Positions 15,635 through 24,742 of a stretch of DNA of 54,746 nt are shown here, in pieces. Position numbers and translations under genes: made by a program. Origin of the DNA: an uncultured Bacilli bacterium (GTDB lineage: Bacteria > Bacillota_I > Bacilli_A > RF39 > UBA660); NCBI GenBank assembly GCA_947626275.1, contig CANQRL010000010.1:1-54746 (forward strand). The letters are read 5' to 3'. How positions within the stretch are numbered: position 1 is the stretch's first letter; every line of letters begins with the position of its first letter. The notes beneath the pieces were generated by a model. It ran no database searches and was not told the DNA's origin. It was given only the letters and a program-made list of their open reading frames with translations.

Positions 15635-16838
15635 TTCCGTTTAAATACCATACATCTATATCGACATTTCCATTAATTCCTGGTATTTTACCATTGCTAC
15701 ACAATTGCCATATCTGATAAGTACCTTGATAATTCGTCTTAGTAGTATAATGTGCTAACCAAATAGGATAATCATGTTTTAACCAAACGTTTTCTAAATA
15801 ATGTTTACTGCCATATAACATACCTTGATATCCTGCATCTTCCACCTTTTTTAAAAAAGCATCAGCTACCATCGTAAGTTCATAGAAGCTAACGTCATAC
15901 GAATTGAAGTCTGACCAATCCTCCCAATCAAAGACAATTGGTAAATCTACTTGATATCCCTTTACCTGTTCTAATACCCATTCAGCATCTTGGATGGCTA
16001 ATTCCTTCGTATTCGCATAGGAATAAAAATAAATACCAACTGGAATTCCTACTCGATTTGCATTCTCAATATTCCTTTTAAAATAGGGGTCGATATAATA
16101 CTCTCCACCAGTACCCATACTACTTCCAACTCGGATGATGATAAATTCTACTCCTTGTTTTTTTAAAGTATCAAAATCAATTTCTCCTTGCCATTTTGAT
16201 ACATCTAATCCTATAAGGGTATTATCATTCTTATGTACCTTTATAATATCACTATAATTCGTTCTGGTTGCTGGAGAAGTACTGCCACCTCCATTACTCT
16301 TATGATAGACTCTTAAAGTAATATTCTTCTCTAATACATTACCACTAGAATCCACTGCCTTAAAAATAACGGGATAATCTCCCACTTTATTTAAATCATA
16401 AGACCCTTCAATGGTGCATTTTGGTTTACTGTCATAATCATCTCCACAAAAAATCTTATCAATAAAAGTGTCCTTGCTTCCTTGTACTACAGAATAAGTT
16501 TCCCCTATTGTTGTAAAAGGCGGTGTAACATCTTTTACCTCTACTTCAAAGGTATAGTCTACTTGAATATTTTCATCATTGATAAATTCAAAAGTTACTT
16601 TCTCTTTTCCCACTTTAGAAGTATCAATTACTAAATCTCTTACAAGTGTGCCATTAATACTTTGAAGGTAATCAGAAACCTTCTTCTCTGCTAAAAAAGG
16701 AGCTGTTAAATCGTCTACTAACACAACCTCAATTTTCGCATTTTTCTTTTCCCTTGTTTTGCTCCCTACTATCCAAATGGATAAAACCAATGCTAAGAAA
16801 ACAAGAACTACTACTCCTATAATAACCTTTTTTTTCAT
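15627..16838 (-). CDS. Membrane-anchored GH25 lysozyme with Ig-like domain
   Basis: This is a predicted cell-surface muramidase that cleaves the peptidoglycan glycan backbone. One N-terminal membrane anchor (residues 4-25) is followed by Ig-like modules (VEVKDVTPPFTTIG near 100; DYPVIFKAVDSSGN near 155-170), a Gly/Ser-rich linker, and a GH25 catalytic domain from about residue 205. Key acidic residues sit in LIGLDVSKWQGEIDF and VFDWEDW. The domain closes with YQIWQLCSNG and VDIDVWYLN. The start is supported by GGTGAGG. Its Ig-like module resembles the one in the CAP protein at 826-1935. The likely role is cell-wall remodelling or interbacterial lysis. Confidence 0.92.
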   Translation of the reverse strand: MKKKVIIGVVVLVFLALVLSIWIVGSKTREKKNAKIEVVLVDDLTAPFLAEKKVSDYLQSINGTLVRDLVIDTSKVGKEKVTFEFINDENIQVDYTFEVEVKDVTPPFTTIGETYSVVQGSKDTFIDKIFCGDDYDSKPKCTIEGSYDLNKVGDYPVIFKAVDSSGNVLEKNITLRVYHKSNGGGSTSPATRTNYSDIIKVHKNDNTLIGLDVSKWQGEIDFDTLKKQGVEFIIIRVGSSMGTGGEYYIDPYFKRNIENANRVGIPVGIYFYSYANTKELAIQDAEWVLEQVKGYQVDLPIVFDWEDWSDFNSYDVSFYELTMVADAFLKKVEDAGYQGMLYGSKHYLENVWLKHDYPIWLAHYTTKTNYQGTYQIWQLCSNGKIPGINGNVDIDVWYLNGNN

Positions 16839-16899
16839 TTCCTCACCTATTACTACAGTTATTATATCACGACAATCTATAGTTAAACCTATTTTAGAG

Positions 16900-16934
16900 C
16901 AAAAAAAAACTATTAAACTACCATAGTTTTATTT
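16900..16934 (-). terminator. Terminator of the cold-shock gene
   Basis: On the minus strand AAACTAT and ATAGTTT flank GGTAGTTTA, followed by a long T-run. The loop contains the stop codon. Confidence 0.8.
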
Positions 16935-17128
16935 TCTACTACGTTTTTAGCTTGCAACCCTTTATCAGTTCTAACTAATTCAAAAGTTACATATTGACCT
17001 TCTACTAAGGTTTTATAACCTTCAGATAGAATTGCTGAATAGTGAACAAAAATATCTTCCATGTCCTTATACTCAATAAAGCCATATCCCTTTTCATTGT
17101 TGAACCATTTAACTTTACCAGTTATCAT
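16913..17128 (-). CDS. Cold-shock protein (chromosomal)
   Basis: This 71-residue single cold-shock domain has RNP1 KGYGFIEY and RNP2 DIFVHYSAI. It is an RNA chaperone. It differs from the element copy at 2454-2684 (for example [16 protein letters not shown] here). The start is supported by GGGAGATG. It is monocistronic, with its own terminator. Confidence 0.94.
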   Translation of the reverse strand: MITGKVKWFNNEKGYGFIEYKDMEDIFVHYSAILSEGYKTLVEGQYVTFELVRTDKGLQAKNVVENKTMVV

Positions 17129-17353
17129 GCTAACATCTCCCTTCTAATTCGTTCACAAGTCAATTATACCATGGTTACTTCATCGAAATCACATAATCTA
17201 GAATACAAATTTCGACATTCTTAGCGAACAATGGCATCATACCACATTTTAGAATATAGTAGCAATAGAATGTGTTCCAAATGGTTTAAATCGTGTCTAA
17301 AATATCTGTTTTTAAATTTAAAACCAAATTTTTGCCATTAGAAACCTATTCTA

Positions 17354-17382
17354 TTTTCTCCTTAATATGTAAATGTTATAAT
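17354..17382 (+). promoter_or_regulatory. Promoter of agrBD (extended -10, weak -35)
   Basis: TATAAT at 17377-17382 is preceded by TG one base upstream. The -35 position (17354-17359, TTTTCT) is poor, as expected for a promoter activated by a LytTR regulator. Two ACATTYT-like motifs at about 17213 and 17242 could be binding sites, but this is weak. The gap 17129-17406 holds no gene. Confidence 0.5.
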
Positions 17383-17406
17383 TCTGTTGTATAAGGAGTA
17401 AGGTAT

Positions 17407-18006
17407 ATGAAGAAGTATTTAATAGGTCATTGCATGTCTTTAATAAAACACGAAAAACCAGAATTAGATGAAGTAAAACTGGAAGAGATTGAATATGGAT
17501 TAACAGGATTATATTTAACGTTCACAAAAGTATTTATTATTCTTCTTCTTTCAGCTTTACTAGGAATAGTTAGAGAATATTTTATTTTCTTAGCGATTTA
17601 CATCATCATTAGAACGAATGCTTATGGTATGCATGCAAAAAATAGTTGGATATGTCTAATCATATCAACTTTATCATTCGTTGGCGTACCTCTATGTGCC
17701 TTGTATTTGGTAGTTCCTTGGCAAATAAAATATCTTTTAGGCATCTTAACAATCTGCTACATCTTTAAATATAGTCCTGCTGATACTCAAAAACGGCCAA
17801 TCATCAATAAGCAAAAAAGATTACGTCACAAATTATCCGCAACCTTAACAGCAATTATATTTGTTATTACATCAATTTTTTTAACAAATAATTTTGTATC
17901 AAATTGCTTTTTTATGAGTTTGCTATTAATGTGTGTGATGATATCTCCTATTACTTATCGCATATTTCACCTCCCTTATAATAATTATTTGAAATATGTT
18001 TCTTAA
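17407..18006 (+). CDS. agrB: AgrB-like accessory gene regulator membrane peptidase
   Basis: AgrB is an integral-membrane cysteine protease that trims and cyclises the AgrD precursor into an autoinducing peptide. The 199-residue protein has several membrane spans and the family core IIRTNAYGMHAKNSWICLI. Catalytic His76 and Cys83 have the same 7-residue spacing as in S. aureus AgrB (His77/Cys84). The basic motif KRPIINKQKRLRHK is also typical. It is followed 23 bp later by the small agrD gene, which was short enough to be missed easily. agrC and agrA lie convergently downstream. Confidence 0.95.
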   Translation: MKKYLIGHCMSLIKHEKPELDEVKLEEIEYGLTGLYLTFTKVFIILLLSALLGIVREYFIFLAIYIIIRTNAYGMHAKNSWICLIISTLSFVGVPLCALYLVVPWQIKYLLGILTICYIFKYSPADTQKRPIINKQKRLRHKLSATLTAIIFVITSIFLTNNFVSNCFFMSLLLMCVMISPITYRIFHLPYNNYLKYVS

Positions 18007-18029
18007 CATATTTGGGAAAGGAGGTCTTT

Positions 18030-18155
18030 ATGCTAGCATTTTTGGCTACCGTAGCAGCAAAAGTTGGAGCTTTCTTAGCTGCAACGGGAGAAGTTGGATG
18101 TATCGTTTTATTCGTTGTTGATGAACCAGAATGTCCAAAATCATTAATAAAATAA
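18030..18155 (+). CDS. agrD: AgrD-like autoinducing peptide precursor (41 residues)
   Basis: The ATG at 18030 lies just behind GGAAAGGAGGTC and opens a 41-codon frame ending in TAA at 18155. It has an amphipathic leader (MLAFLATVAAKVGAFLAATG), a central segment EVGCIVLFVV with the ring-forming Cys24, and an acidic tail DEPECPKSLIK that matches the conserved DExExPKEL/PEEPKSL tail of AgrD proteins. The Cys is two residues further from the tail than in S. aureus or C. perfringens, and the tail holds a second Cys (Cys35). It is the presumed substrate of the AgrB encoded just upstream. Confidence 0.88.
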   Translation: MLAFLATVAAKVGAFLAATGEVGCIVLFVVDEPECPKSLIK

Positions 18156-18187
18156 AAGTGTAGGGAAATCCTTACACTTTTATTTTG
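18150..18187. terminator. Bidirectional terminator between agrBD and agrCA
   Basis: AATAAAAGTGTA and TACACTTTTATT form a long stem around GGGAAATCCT. It serves the convergent agrBD and agrCA operons and overlaps the agrD stop and the agrC stop. Confidence 0.85.
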
Positions 18188-19467
18188 ATTGTTTGTGTAA
18201 AACTGTCTTCTGTTATCTCACTATTTTTTTCAAGTTTGGCATCTTTACTTACTAGATAATTGACAAATGGAAGCCCATATCCGCGATTTTCCCCTTTCTT
18301 TGAGACTCCCATGACATCCATACTTTCTAAATCAATATATCCCTCATACCCATTAGAGATTGAAATATTAACAGTTTTTTGATCATCATATATTTCAATA
18401 ATGACATAGGCATCATCAAGTTCTGATGATGCATCTATTGCATTATCCAACAGTACACCTAAAATTTGACATACATGAGTTAATGTTCTTTCATCTATTT
18501 GACCTATTTTTTCATTTGTTATTTTCTTATCAACCAGCAATTCAAACGGAATTTTTTTTGTTTCTAAAATTAACAATTTTGAATAAATAATTCCCCTCAA
18601 TCCACCATTAGGTATCTTTTGTACCTTATTTAATAATTTCTCATCGTCATTTGTATCGTCCTTTAATAACGCATCAATGTAAGCAATAATCTTTTTTTTA
18701 TCTCCCATATTTCTAATGGTTCTTAGTTGATTTTTATTTTCATGTGTATTCATTCGATAATTATTTAATGCCGCTTCAAAATCCCTAATAGTTGTTAAAG
18801 AATCATTGTATTTATCATACATATTTAAATATTTAGTACTATTTTTAAAATAATAGTAAATTAAACAAGAACAAAAGACTCCTAATATAGATCCAATCAA
18901 CGTAAAATAATATCTATTCAATAAATCTTTTGACACAAAATAAGCAATCCAACAAATAAAGTTATAAAAAACGATTATAATTAATGAAAAAACAAGAATC
19001 TTTTTTTTATTGAGTTTGCTTGTAATAGACAAAAGTGAATCATATATTTCTCTACATTTTTTTATCCTACATAAAAAAAACAATATTATTCCTATAACTA
19101 AATTGCTAATAAAAGAAGAAAAAGCACCTTCTGTGCCAGCTAATTCACTATGAATTAATGGTAGAGTTACCAATAAATAAATTAGCTCTGCACATACACT
19201 AAATAAGAAAATCAGCATTCCTAATATTACAGAATTTTTAAACCCATGACCAAATAATAAGTGAGCATAAATCATATAAATGACAAAATTGTATATGATT
19301 CTCATAGCCGGATTTAAATAGTCAAATCCTAAAATTAGAAGAATTAACGTAACCAAAAAACTAACATAGAATCGTACACTTTTATATTTAATTTTTTCAT
19401 TTGCCAATAAGCCCATACCTACAGTAAAAAAAGCATGATTTACTACAAAAGACGCTAGATATTCCAT
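18172..19467 (-). CDS. agrC: AgrC-like sensor histidine kinase (peptide receptor)
   Basis: AgrC senses the autoinducing peptide and phosphorylates AgrA. The 431-residue protein has six to seven N-terminal membrane spans (about 1-205), a short dimerisation helix with the phospho-accepting His242 in NTHENKNQLRT, and a GHKL ATPase domain. That domain has the N-box GVLLDNAIDAS (Asn and Asp of the HPK10 class) and G-box KGENRGYGLPFVNYLV. It is transcribed after agrA with a one-base stop/start overlap. It is convergent to agrBD, unlike the single agrBDCA operon of staphylococci. Confidence 0.92.
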   Translation of the reverse strand: MEYLASFVVNHAFFTVGMGLLANEKIKYKSVRFYVSFLVTLILLILGFDYLNPAMRIIYNFVIYMIYAHLLFGHGFKNSVILGMLIFLFSVCAELIYLLVTLPLIHSELAGTEGAFSSFISNLVIGIILFFLCRIKKCREIYDSLLSITSKLNKKKILVFSLIIIVFYNFICWIAYFVSKDLLNRYYFTLIGSILGVFCSCLIYYYFKNSTKYLNMYDKYNDSLTTIRDFEAALNNYRMNTHENKNQLRTIRNMGDKKKIIAYIDALLKDDTNDDEKLLNKVQKIPNGGLRGIIYSKLLILETKKIPFELLVDKKITNEKIGQIDERTLTHVCQILGVLLDNAIDASSELDDAYVIIEIYDDQKTVNISISNGYEGYIDLESMDVMGVSKKGENRGYGLPFVNYLVSKDAKLEKNSEITEDSFTQTIKIKV

Positions 19468-20165
19468 TATTTCAAATCCTTTCTATAAGTATCAGATAAT
19501 AAATCAATTGTCATACCATTATCAAACGTTATTATTTTGTTTTTATGGTCAATATTGTCAATTCTATATTCATTGACGAAACAACTTCTATGAGTTTGGA
19601 TAAAATGCTCGCCAAAAAGAACTTTTACATCGGATAAGTTCATCTTTAACCGATATTCATTCTTATCACATTTAACAACAGTTCTTCTATCCATACTATC
19701 CCTAGTAATGTAGAGAATGGAACTTAAACGAATACTATAAGTAACACCGTTATCAGTAATTCTAATTACTTTATTCGTATCAAAAAAATTTAAAGCATCT
19801 TGTAGAGCTAACTCTAAATCTGCTTTTAGATTTTCAAACTTATTAATAAAAGAAAGACACATAATATTTTTCTTTAAAACTAGTTTACCGAATTCTTCAT
19901 AACCGGTTATGAAGATGATAATGCTTTCTACATCTCTTCTTCGAATGATTCTCGCTACATCGATTCCTGATCTACTAGGCGTTTCAATATCTAACAAATA
20001 TATTTTCTTTCCACTAGGAACAATATCCTCAATGAATTTATCATTATAATCACTATACTTCTTAATGGAATAATTTAATTGATGGGAAATCATAAACTCT
20101 TTTGCTATACTAGCTACCTTATCTCTACTACTCTTATCATCATCACATATTATAATTTCTATCAT
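19467..20165 (-). CDS. agrA: AgrA-like LytTR response regulator
   Basis: The receiver domain (1-120) has the acidic cluster CDDD at 7-10 and the phospho-acceptor Asp59 in YLLDIETPSRSGID. The C-terminal LytTR DNA-binding domain (about 133-232) contains ILYITRDSMDRRTVV and FIQTHRSCFVN. It is the first gene of the agrA-agrC unit, with AGGAGGGCG before the start. It should activate the agrBD promoter in response to the peptide. Candidate binding repeats lie upstream of agrB but are not convincing by eye. Confidence 0.93.
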   Translation of the reverse strand: MIEIIICDDDKSSRDKVASIAKEFMISHQLNYSIKKYSDYNDKFIEDIVPSGKKIYLLDIETPSRSGIDVARIIRRRDVESIIIFITGYEEFGKLVLKKNIMCLSFINKFENLKADLELALQDALNFFDTNKVIRITDNGVTYSIRLSSILYITRDSMDRRTVVKCDKNEYRLKMNLSDVKVLFGEHFIQTHRSCFVNEYRIDNIDHKNKIITFDNGMTIDLLSDTYRKDLK

Positions 20166-20199
20166 AAAACGCCCTCCTAATTATAAACAAAAAAGCAAA

Positions 20200-20793
20200 T
20201 TATAAACTCTTATTAATTTGCCTTTCTCTTGCTATTGCCAATGACTTTTCTGGGACATCTTGAGTTATCACAGAACCAGCTGCAACATAACTATCTTTGT
20301 ATAAAGTAACAGGGGCGACTAACACGGAATTGCAACCAACCATTGTATTGGCCTCAATAACAGTCTTATGTTTTTCTTTTCCATCATAATTTGCTACCTT
20401 TACCCCTGCTCCTATATTAACATTATCGTCTATAGAAGTATCTCCCACATAACTTAAATGGGGAATTTTTACATTGCACCGAATAGTATCATTTTTCAAT
20501 TCCACAAAAGAACCTATCCTGTTGTTATCATGAACGTTATTTCCTGCACGCATGTATGCGTAAGGTCCAATTGTGTTTCCATCCCCTACGGTGCTACTGA
20601 TGATGTAAGAAGTATAAATGGTATTATTACATCCTATCTCGGAATCCTCAATATAACTACCCATAAAAATAGTGGTGTTATCACCAATCTTGGAGTTACC
20701 TTTAATCATTACATTAGGATAAATCGTACAGTTCTCCCCTAAAATAACCGTATCGTCTATATAAGTTGTTTTAGGATCAATTAAATTTGCCAT
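20200..20793 (-). CDS. Stand-alone GlmU-type acetyltransferase domain
   Basis: The 197 residues form a left-handed beta-helix of hexapeptide repeats that matches the C-terminal half of bifunctional GlmU, which acetylates glucosamine-1-phosphate from acetyl-CoA. Active-site signatures are present: YMRAGN, GSFVELKN, PHLSYVGD (catalytic His and Tyr), VANYDGKEKHKT, and AAGSVITQDVPEKSLAIAR. The N-terminal uridylyltransferase half is absent, and a good AGGAGGAACG start site shows this is not a frameshift product. Either a separate GlmU exists elsewhere, the functions are split, or this modifies another amino sugar. Confidence 0.85.
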   Translation of the reverse strand: MANLIDPKTTYIDDTVILGENCTIYPNVMIKGNSKIGDNTTIFMGSYIEDSEIGCNNTIYTSYIISSTVGDGNTIGPYAYMRAGNNVHDNNRIGSFVELKNDTIRCNVKIPHLSYVGDTSIDDNVNIGAGVKVANYDGKEKHKTVIEANTMVGCNSVLVAPVTLYKDSYVAAGSVITQDVPEKSLAIARERQINKSL

Positions 20794-20843
20794 ACGTTCC
20801 TCCTATTTGCACTACCATTATATCACAACTTCTTTTATTTTGA

Positions 20844-20869
20844 AAGAAAAAGATACCTATTTGGTATCT
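20844..20869 (-). terminator. Terminator of the ribosomal superoperon
   Basis: AGATACC (20851-20857) pairs with GGTATCT (20863-20869), followed on the minus strand by TTTTTC. The stem overlaps the rplQ stop and is the end of the S10-spc-alpha transcription unit. Confidence 0.8.
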
Positions 20870-21213
20870 TCTTCTACTAATTCTAAAATTACTGTTAAAG
20901 CATCGTCTCCACGACGTTCATTCAATTTTAAAATTCTTGTATAACCACCATTACGCTTTGCATAACGAGGTGCTAAATCATCAAACACTTTTTTAACTGC
21001 TTCTGTATCATTATGTAAGAAAGCTAATGCTTTTCTTCTAGCTACTAAAGAGCCATCTTTACCATAAGAAATCATTTTATCAACAAATTTACGAACTTCT
21101 TTTGCTCTTGTTTCTGTTGTTTCAATTCTTTCATGCATAATCATGTCTCTAGTTAAGTTAGCAAGCATGCTTCTTCTATGTTTATTAGTACGTCCTAATT
21201 TTCTGTAAGCCAT
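20857..21213 (-). CDS. rplQ: 50S ribosomal protein L17
   Basis: The 118-residue protein has the full L17 signature ([20 protein letters not shown], ending with [11 protein letters not shown]). L17 lines the peptide exit tunnel side of the large subunit. It is the last gene of the alpha operon, 16 bp after rpoA and followed by the operon terminator. The start is supported by AGGAGGAAATT. Confidence 0.98.
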   Translation of the reverse strand: MAYRKLGRTNKHRRSMLANLTRDMIMHERIETTETRAKEVRKFVDKMISYGKDGSLVARRKALAFLHNDTEAVKKVFDDLAPRYAKRNGGYTRILKLNERRGDDALTVILELVEEDTK

Positions 21214-21229
21214 AATTTCCTCCTAACTA

Positions 21230-22180
21230 CTAATCATCTTCACGGAATTTAAGTCCTAATTCTTTAATCTTATCGATTACTTCTTTTAAAGACTTTTTAC
21301 CTAAATTACGAATCTTCATCATTTCTAGTTCTGATTTAGAAGTCAAATCTCCAAGAGTATTAATTCCTGCTCTTTTCAAACAGTTATAAGCTCTTACAGA
21401 GAAATCTAAATCGTCGATTGATGTTTCTAATTTCTTTAATTTACTATCTTCTTGTTTTGCATTCATGATTCCTGTAATATCAGCAATCTCACTTAAATTG
21501 GTAACAATATTTAAGTGTTCAATCATGATTTTGGCAGCAAGTGCCATTGCCTCTTCTGGACGAATAGAACCATTCGTAAATACTTCCATGATTAATTTAT
21601 CATAGTTAGCATCTTGTCCAACACGGGCATTTTCAGTTTCATAACTAACTCTTTCAATAGGTGAGTAAAGCGCATCAATTGGAATGAAACCTTTCTTTTC
21701 ATTTTCTACAAATGATTTGTTTTCAGTAGATGGAACATATCCTCTTCCGTTAGCAATCATTAATTCCATATCAAGTTTTCCACCTTTTGCAATGGTTGCA
21801 ATTTCTTGATCTTTTGAAATGATTTCAACATCGCTATCGGTCTCAATATCGGCAGCTGTTACGACTCCCTCTTTATCAGCTAGGAGTTTCACAATCTTTA
21901 CCTCTTGCGTATTATTCTTTACAACTACATTTTTTAAATTCAAAATGATGGTTGTAACATCTTCTACGATTCCATCCATTGTTTGGAACTCATGTTGTAC
22001 TCCGTCAATTTTGACTGCAACAATCGCACTACCAGGCATGCTAGATAACATAATTCTTCTAAGCGCATTTCCTAAAGTTGTTCCAAATCCTCTTTCCAAA
22101 GGTTCTAATTCAAATTTACCATAATTTTTATTTTCAACATATTCCGTAATTTTATATGTTGGTTTTTCAAAATTTAACAT
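21230..22180 (-). CDS. rpoA: RNA polymerase alpha subunit
   Basis: The 316-residue protein contains the N-terminal dimerisation/assembly domain (LEPLERGFGTTLGNALRRIM near 28-47; GRGYVPSTENK) and the C-terminal DNA-contacting domain with RAYNCLKRAGINTLGDL and NLGKKSLKEVIDKI. It nucleates polymerase assembly and contacts UP elements and activators. It lies between rpsK and rplQ in the usual alpha-operon order. Confidence 0.98.
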   Translation of the reverse strand: MLNFEKPTYKITEYVENKNYGKFELEPLERGFGTTLGNALRRIMLSSMPGSAIVAVKIDGVQHEFQTMDGIVEDVTTIILNLKNVVVKNNTQEVKIVKLLADKEGVVTAADIETDSDVEIISKDQEIATIAKGGKLDMELMIANGRGYVPSTENKSFVENEKKGFIPIDALYSPIERVSYETENARVGQDANYDKLIMEVFTNGSIRPEEAMALAAKIMIEHLNIVTNLSEIADITGIMNAKQEDSKLKKLETSIDDLDFSVRAYNCLKRAGINTLGDLTSKSELEMMKIRNLGKKSLKEVIDKIKELGLKFREDD

Positions 22181-22200
22181 TTCCCCACTCCTTTTCTATA

Positions 22201-22584
22201 TTATCCACGTGGACGTTTTGGTGGACGACATCCGTTATGTGGTATAGGTGTAACATCAGTTATAGATGTAATCTCTAAACCTGCTGTTTGAAGTGAACGA
22301 ATTGCTGTTTCTCTTCCTGATCCTAACCCTTTAACAAATACTTCAACTTTTCTCATTCCCATATCGTAAGCTGCTTTACCAGACGCTTCAGCAGACATAC
22401 CAGCAGCAAATGGAGTTGACTTCTTAGAACCTTTAAATCCTAATGTTCCAGCTGAAGCCCAACTAATTGCATTACCGTCATTATCTGTAATGGTTACAAT
22501 AGTATTGTTGAATGTTGAATGGATATAAGCTCTACCTTCTGGTACAGACTTTTTTACTTTTCTTTTTCTTGCTTTATACGCCAT
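22201..22584 (-). CDS. rpsK: 30S ribosomal protein S11
   Basis: The 127 residues match S11: [19 protein letters not shown], then [11 protein letters not shown], and the characteristic C-terminus [14 protein letters not shown]11 forms part of the platform near the mRNA exit (Shine-Dalgarno) site. It lies in the alpha operon between rpsM and rpoA. Confidence 0.98.
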   Translation of the reverse strand: MAYKARKRKVKKSVPEGRAYIHSTFNNTIVTITDNDGNAISWASAGTLGFKGSKKSTPFAAGMSAEASGKAAYDMGMRKVEVFVKGLGSGRETAIRSLQTAGLEITSITDVTPIPHNGCRPPKRPRG

Positions 22585-22612
22585 TTTTATAACCTCCTTT
22601 TAGTTACCGCTA

Positions 22613-22978
22613 TTATTTCTTCTTATTAGCAACTACTTTTCCTTTACCTTTACGAGTACGAGCATTTCTATTTGTTCTTTGACCTCTTACAGGTAAACCT
22701 CTTTTATGACGAATTCCTTGATAAGAGTTGATTTCCATCTTCGTTTTAATATTCATATTAACTTCACGACGTAAATCTCCCTCAGTCATGTATTTGTTTA
22801 CTTCGTCACGAATAGCATTTAATTCATCGATAGAAAGATCTCCAGCTCTTTTATTAATATCTACTTTAGCATCTGCTAAAATTCTATTAGATAAACTTCT
22901 GCCAATACCATAGATATAAGTTAATGCTATTTCAATTCTTTTATTATTTGGTATATCTACACCTTTAATACGTGCCAT
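22613..22978 (-). CDS. rpsM: 30S ribosomal protein S13
   Basis: The 121-residue S13 starts [19 protein letters not shown] and ends in the conserved [17 protein letters not shown] tail. It sits in the head of the small subunit and contacts the P-site tRNA and the large subunit. AGGAGG precedes the start. It follows rpmJ by 12 bp. Confidence 0.98.
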   Translation of the reverse strand: MARIKGVDIPNNKRIEIALTYIYGIGRSLSNRILADAKVDINKRAGDLSIDELNAIRDEVNKYMTEGDLRREVNMNIKTKMEINSYQGIRHKRGLPVRGQRTNRNARTRKGKGKVVANKKK

Positions 22979-22990
22979 AAAAACCTCCTA

Positions 22991-23104
22991 TTAACCTTGT
23001 CTTTGTTTATGTTTAGGGTTTGAACAAACAACCCTAACCGTACCTTTACGTTTAATAACCTTGCATTTTTCACACATTGGTTTTACTGATGCTCTAACTT
23101 TCAT
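22991..23104 (-). CDS. rpmJ: 50S ribosomal protein L36
   Basis: This 37-residue gene is easily missed. The product reads [20 protein letters not shown] and ends NPKHKQRQG. Cys11, Cys14, Cys27 and His32 (C-x2-C...C-x4-H) make this the zinc-binding form. It lies between infA and rpsM, its conserved place, with GGAGGG before the ATG. Confidence 0.97.
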   Translation of the reverse strand: MKVRASVKPMCEKCKVIKRKGTVRVVCSNPKHKQRQG

Positions 23105-23114
23105 AAAATCCCTC

Positions 23115-23330
23115 CTACTTTCGATAGATTATACGGCCTTGTGATAAATCGTAAGTTGAGAGTTCAACTGTAACGGTATCTCCAGCTAAAATACGAATCA
23201 TGTTCATTCGCATTTTACCTGATACATGTGCCGTAATAATATGTTTATTCGTTAATTCTACTTTAAAAGAATAACCAGGAAGTACTTCGAGTACTTTACC
23301 TTCCATTTCGATAACATCTTGCTTTGCCAT
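23115..23330 (-). CDS. infA: Translation initiation factor IF-1
   Basis: The 71-residue S1-type OB-fold protein contains [20 protein letters not shown] and [20 protein letters not shown]-1 occupies the ribosomal A site during initiation. It starts after GAGGTGATAAA and lies four bases after the map stop, so it is co-transcribed with map and rpmJ. Confidence 0.98.
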   Translation of the reverse strand: MAKQDVIEMEGKVLEVLPGYSFKVELTNKHIITAHVSGKMRMNMIRILAGDTVTVELSTYDLSQGRIIYRK

Positions 23331-23334
23331 TTTA

Positions 23335-24081
23335 TCACCTCTTCGTCAATATTGTATAACCATCTTTTGTGACTAATATTGTATGTTCAAAGTGAGCCGA
23401 TGGTTCTCCATCAGCAGTTACTACTGTCCAATCATCATCTAATAAATAGACATCGGCAGTTCCTAAATTGAGCATAGGTTCAACAGCAATAACCATACCA
23501 GCTTTTAATACGGGACCAGTTCCCTTTTTTCCATAATTTGGTACTTCTGGATCCTCATGTAGTTGACTTCCAACCCCATGTCCTACAAGCTCTTTTACAA
23601 CGCCTAACTGGTGTTCTAACGCATAAGTCTCAACTGCTTCTCCTATATCTCCAACGTGAGCTCCTTCTTTGACAACACGCAAACCTTGATATAAAGCTTG
23701 TTCTGTATGTTCTAGAAGGTATTTTTTCTCCTCACTAATATTTCCAACAGGATAACTCCAAGCAGAATCTCCATGATATCCTTTATAGCAAGCACAGATA
23801 TCTAGAGTAACAATATCTCCATCTTTTAATTTTCGTTTACTAGCTATACCATGTACAACTTCCTCATTGATGGAAATACAAATATTAGCAGGATAGCCTT
23901 CATAGTGATAACAAGAAGGCGTAGCTCCACGACTAATAATGTAATCTCTTGCAAGATTATCAATTTCTTGTGTCGAAATTCCTGGTTTTAAGTAAGGAAT
24001 CAAATATTTGTGCGTATCTCCAACAATTTCGCCAGCTATTCGCATCAATTCAATTTCTCTGGGAGATTTAATACTAATCAT
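23335..24081 (-). CDS. map: Methionine aminopeptidase, type I
   Basis: It removes the initiator Met from nascent proteins. The 248-residue catalytic domain shows the metal ligands of the family: Asp in [18 protein letters not shown], His in [20 protein letters not shown], Glu in [10 protein letters not shown], and the final Glu in [14 protein letters not shown]. Its ATG overlaps the adk stop (24074-24081), giving translational coupling in the order secY-adk-map-infA. Confidence 0.97.
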   Translation of the reverse strand: MISIKSPREIELMRIAGEIVGDTHKYLIPYLKPGISTQEIDNLARDYIISRGATPSCYHYEGYPANICISINEEVVHGIASKRKLKDGDIVTLDICACYKGYHGDSAWSYPVGNISEEKKYLLEHTEQALYQGLRVVKEGAHVGDIGEAVETYALEHQLGVVKELVGHGVGSQLHEDPEVPNYGKKGTGPVLKAGMVIAVEPMLNLGTADVYLLDDDWTVVTADGEPSAHFEHTILVTKDGYTILTKR

Positions 24082-24742
24082 TTTTCTCTCCTATTTGATT
24101 CAATATCTTTTCTACTTCAATCATTGTTTCATCTTTATCAATGGATGGTACTTCATATAGAATTCCTCTATTTTTATAATAATCAATTAAAGGCGCAGTT
24201 GATTTAAAATACGTTTCTACGCGAACTTTAATAGCTTCTTCCGTATCATCGCTTCTTTGATATAGCTCACCTTGGCATTCATCACAGATGCCTTCTTGCT
24301 TTGGCGCTAACTTTGAAGAATAAATGTTATAAATTTTTCCACAATTCTTACAAGTGCGACGTCCAGCAATTCTCTCATAGATAAGATTCTCTGGAATCGT
24401 TAAGTTAATAACAACACCAATGTCTTTATGTAATTCCGCAAGAACTTTATCATAAGCTTCGGCTTGCGCTAAATCTCTAGGGAATCCATCTAAGATATAC
24501 CCATTCTCACAATCAGGTTTAGAAATTCGCTCTTTCATGAGTTCTAGCGTAATCTCAAAAGGAACTAAAACGCCTTTATCCTGATATTCCGCTATCACTT
24601 TTGCTCTTTCTGTTCCATCATTTCGAGCATTTCTCATAACTTCTCCCATAGAGATATTAGCATAACCATATTTATCACTAAGAGCTTGCGCAAGAGTTCC
24701 TTTTCCAGCCCCTTGCACGGCTAATAAAATGATATTTTTCAT
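24074..24742 (-). CDS. adk: Adenylate kinase with zinc-binding lid
   Basis: It interconverts ATP, ADP and AMP. The P-loop GAGKGTLAQAL follows a slightly unusual beginning (NIILLAVQGAGKGT in place of the common GPPGAGKGT). The lid carries the Gram-positive zinc site CKNCGKIYN...CDECQG (four Cys). DGFPRDLAQAE is the AMP-binding motif. The start overlaps the secY stop by four bases (ATGA), typical of the spc operon. Confidence 0.97.
   Translation of the reverse strand: MKNIILLAVQGAGKGTLAQALSDKYGYANISMGEVMRNARNDGTERAKVIAEYQDKGVLVPFEITLELMKERISKPDCENGYILDGFPRDLAQAEAYDKVLAELHKDIGVVINLTIPENLIYERIAGRRTCKNCGKIYNIYSSKLAPKQEGICDECQGELYQRSDDTEEAIKVRVETYFKSTAPLIDYYKNRGILYEVPSIDKDETMIEVEKILNQIGEKND

Noticed and set aside
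20200..20793. GlmU domain as a truncated pseudogene
   Set aside because: The frame is intact, all active-site motifs are kept, and a strong ribosome-binding site precedes the ATG; no uridylyltransferase remnant lies upstream.
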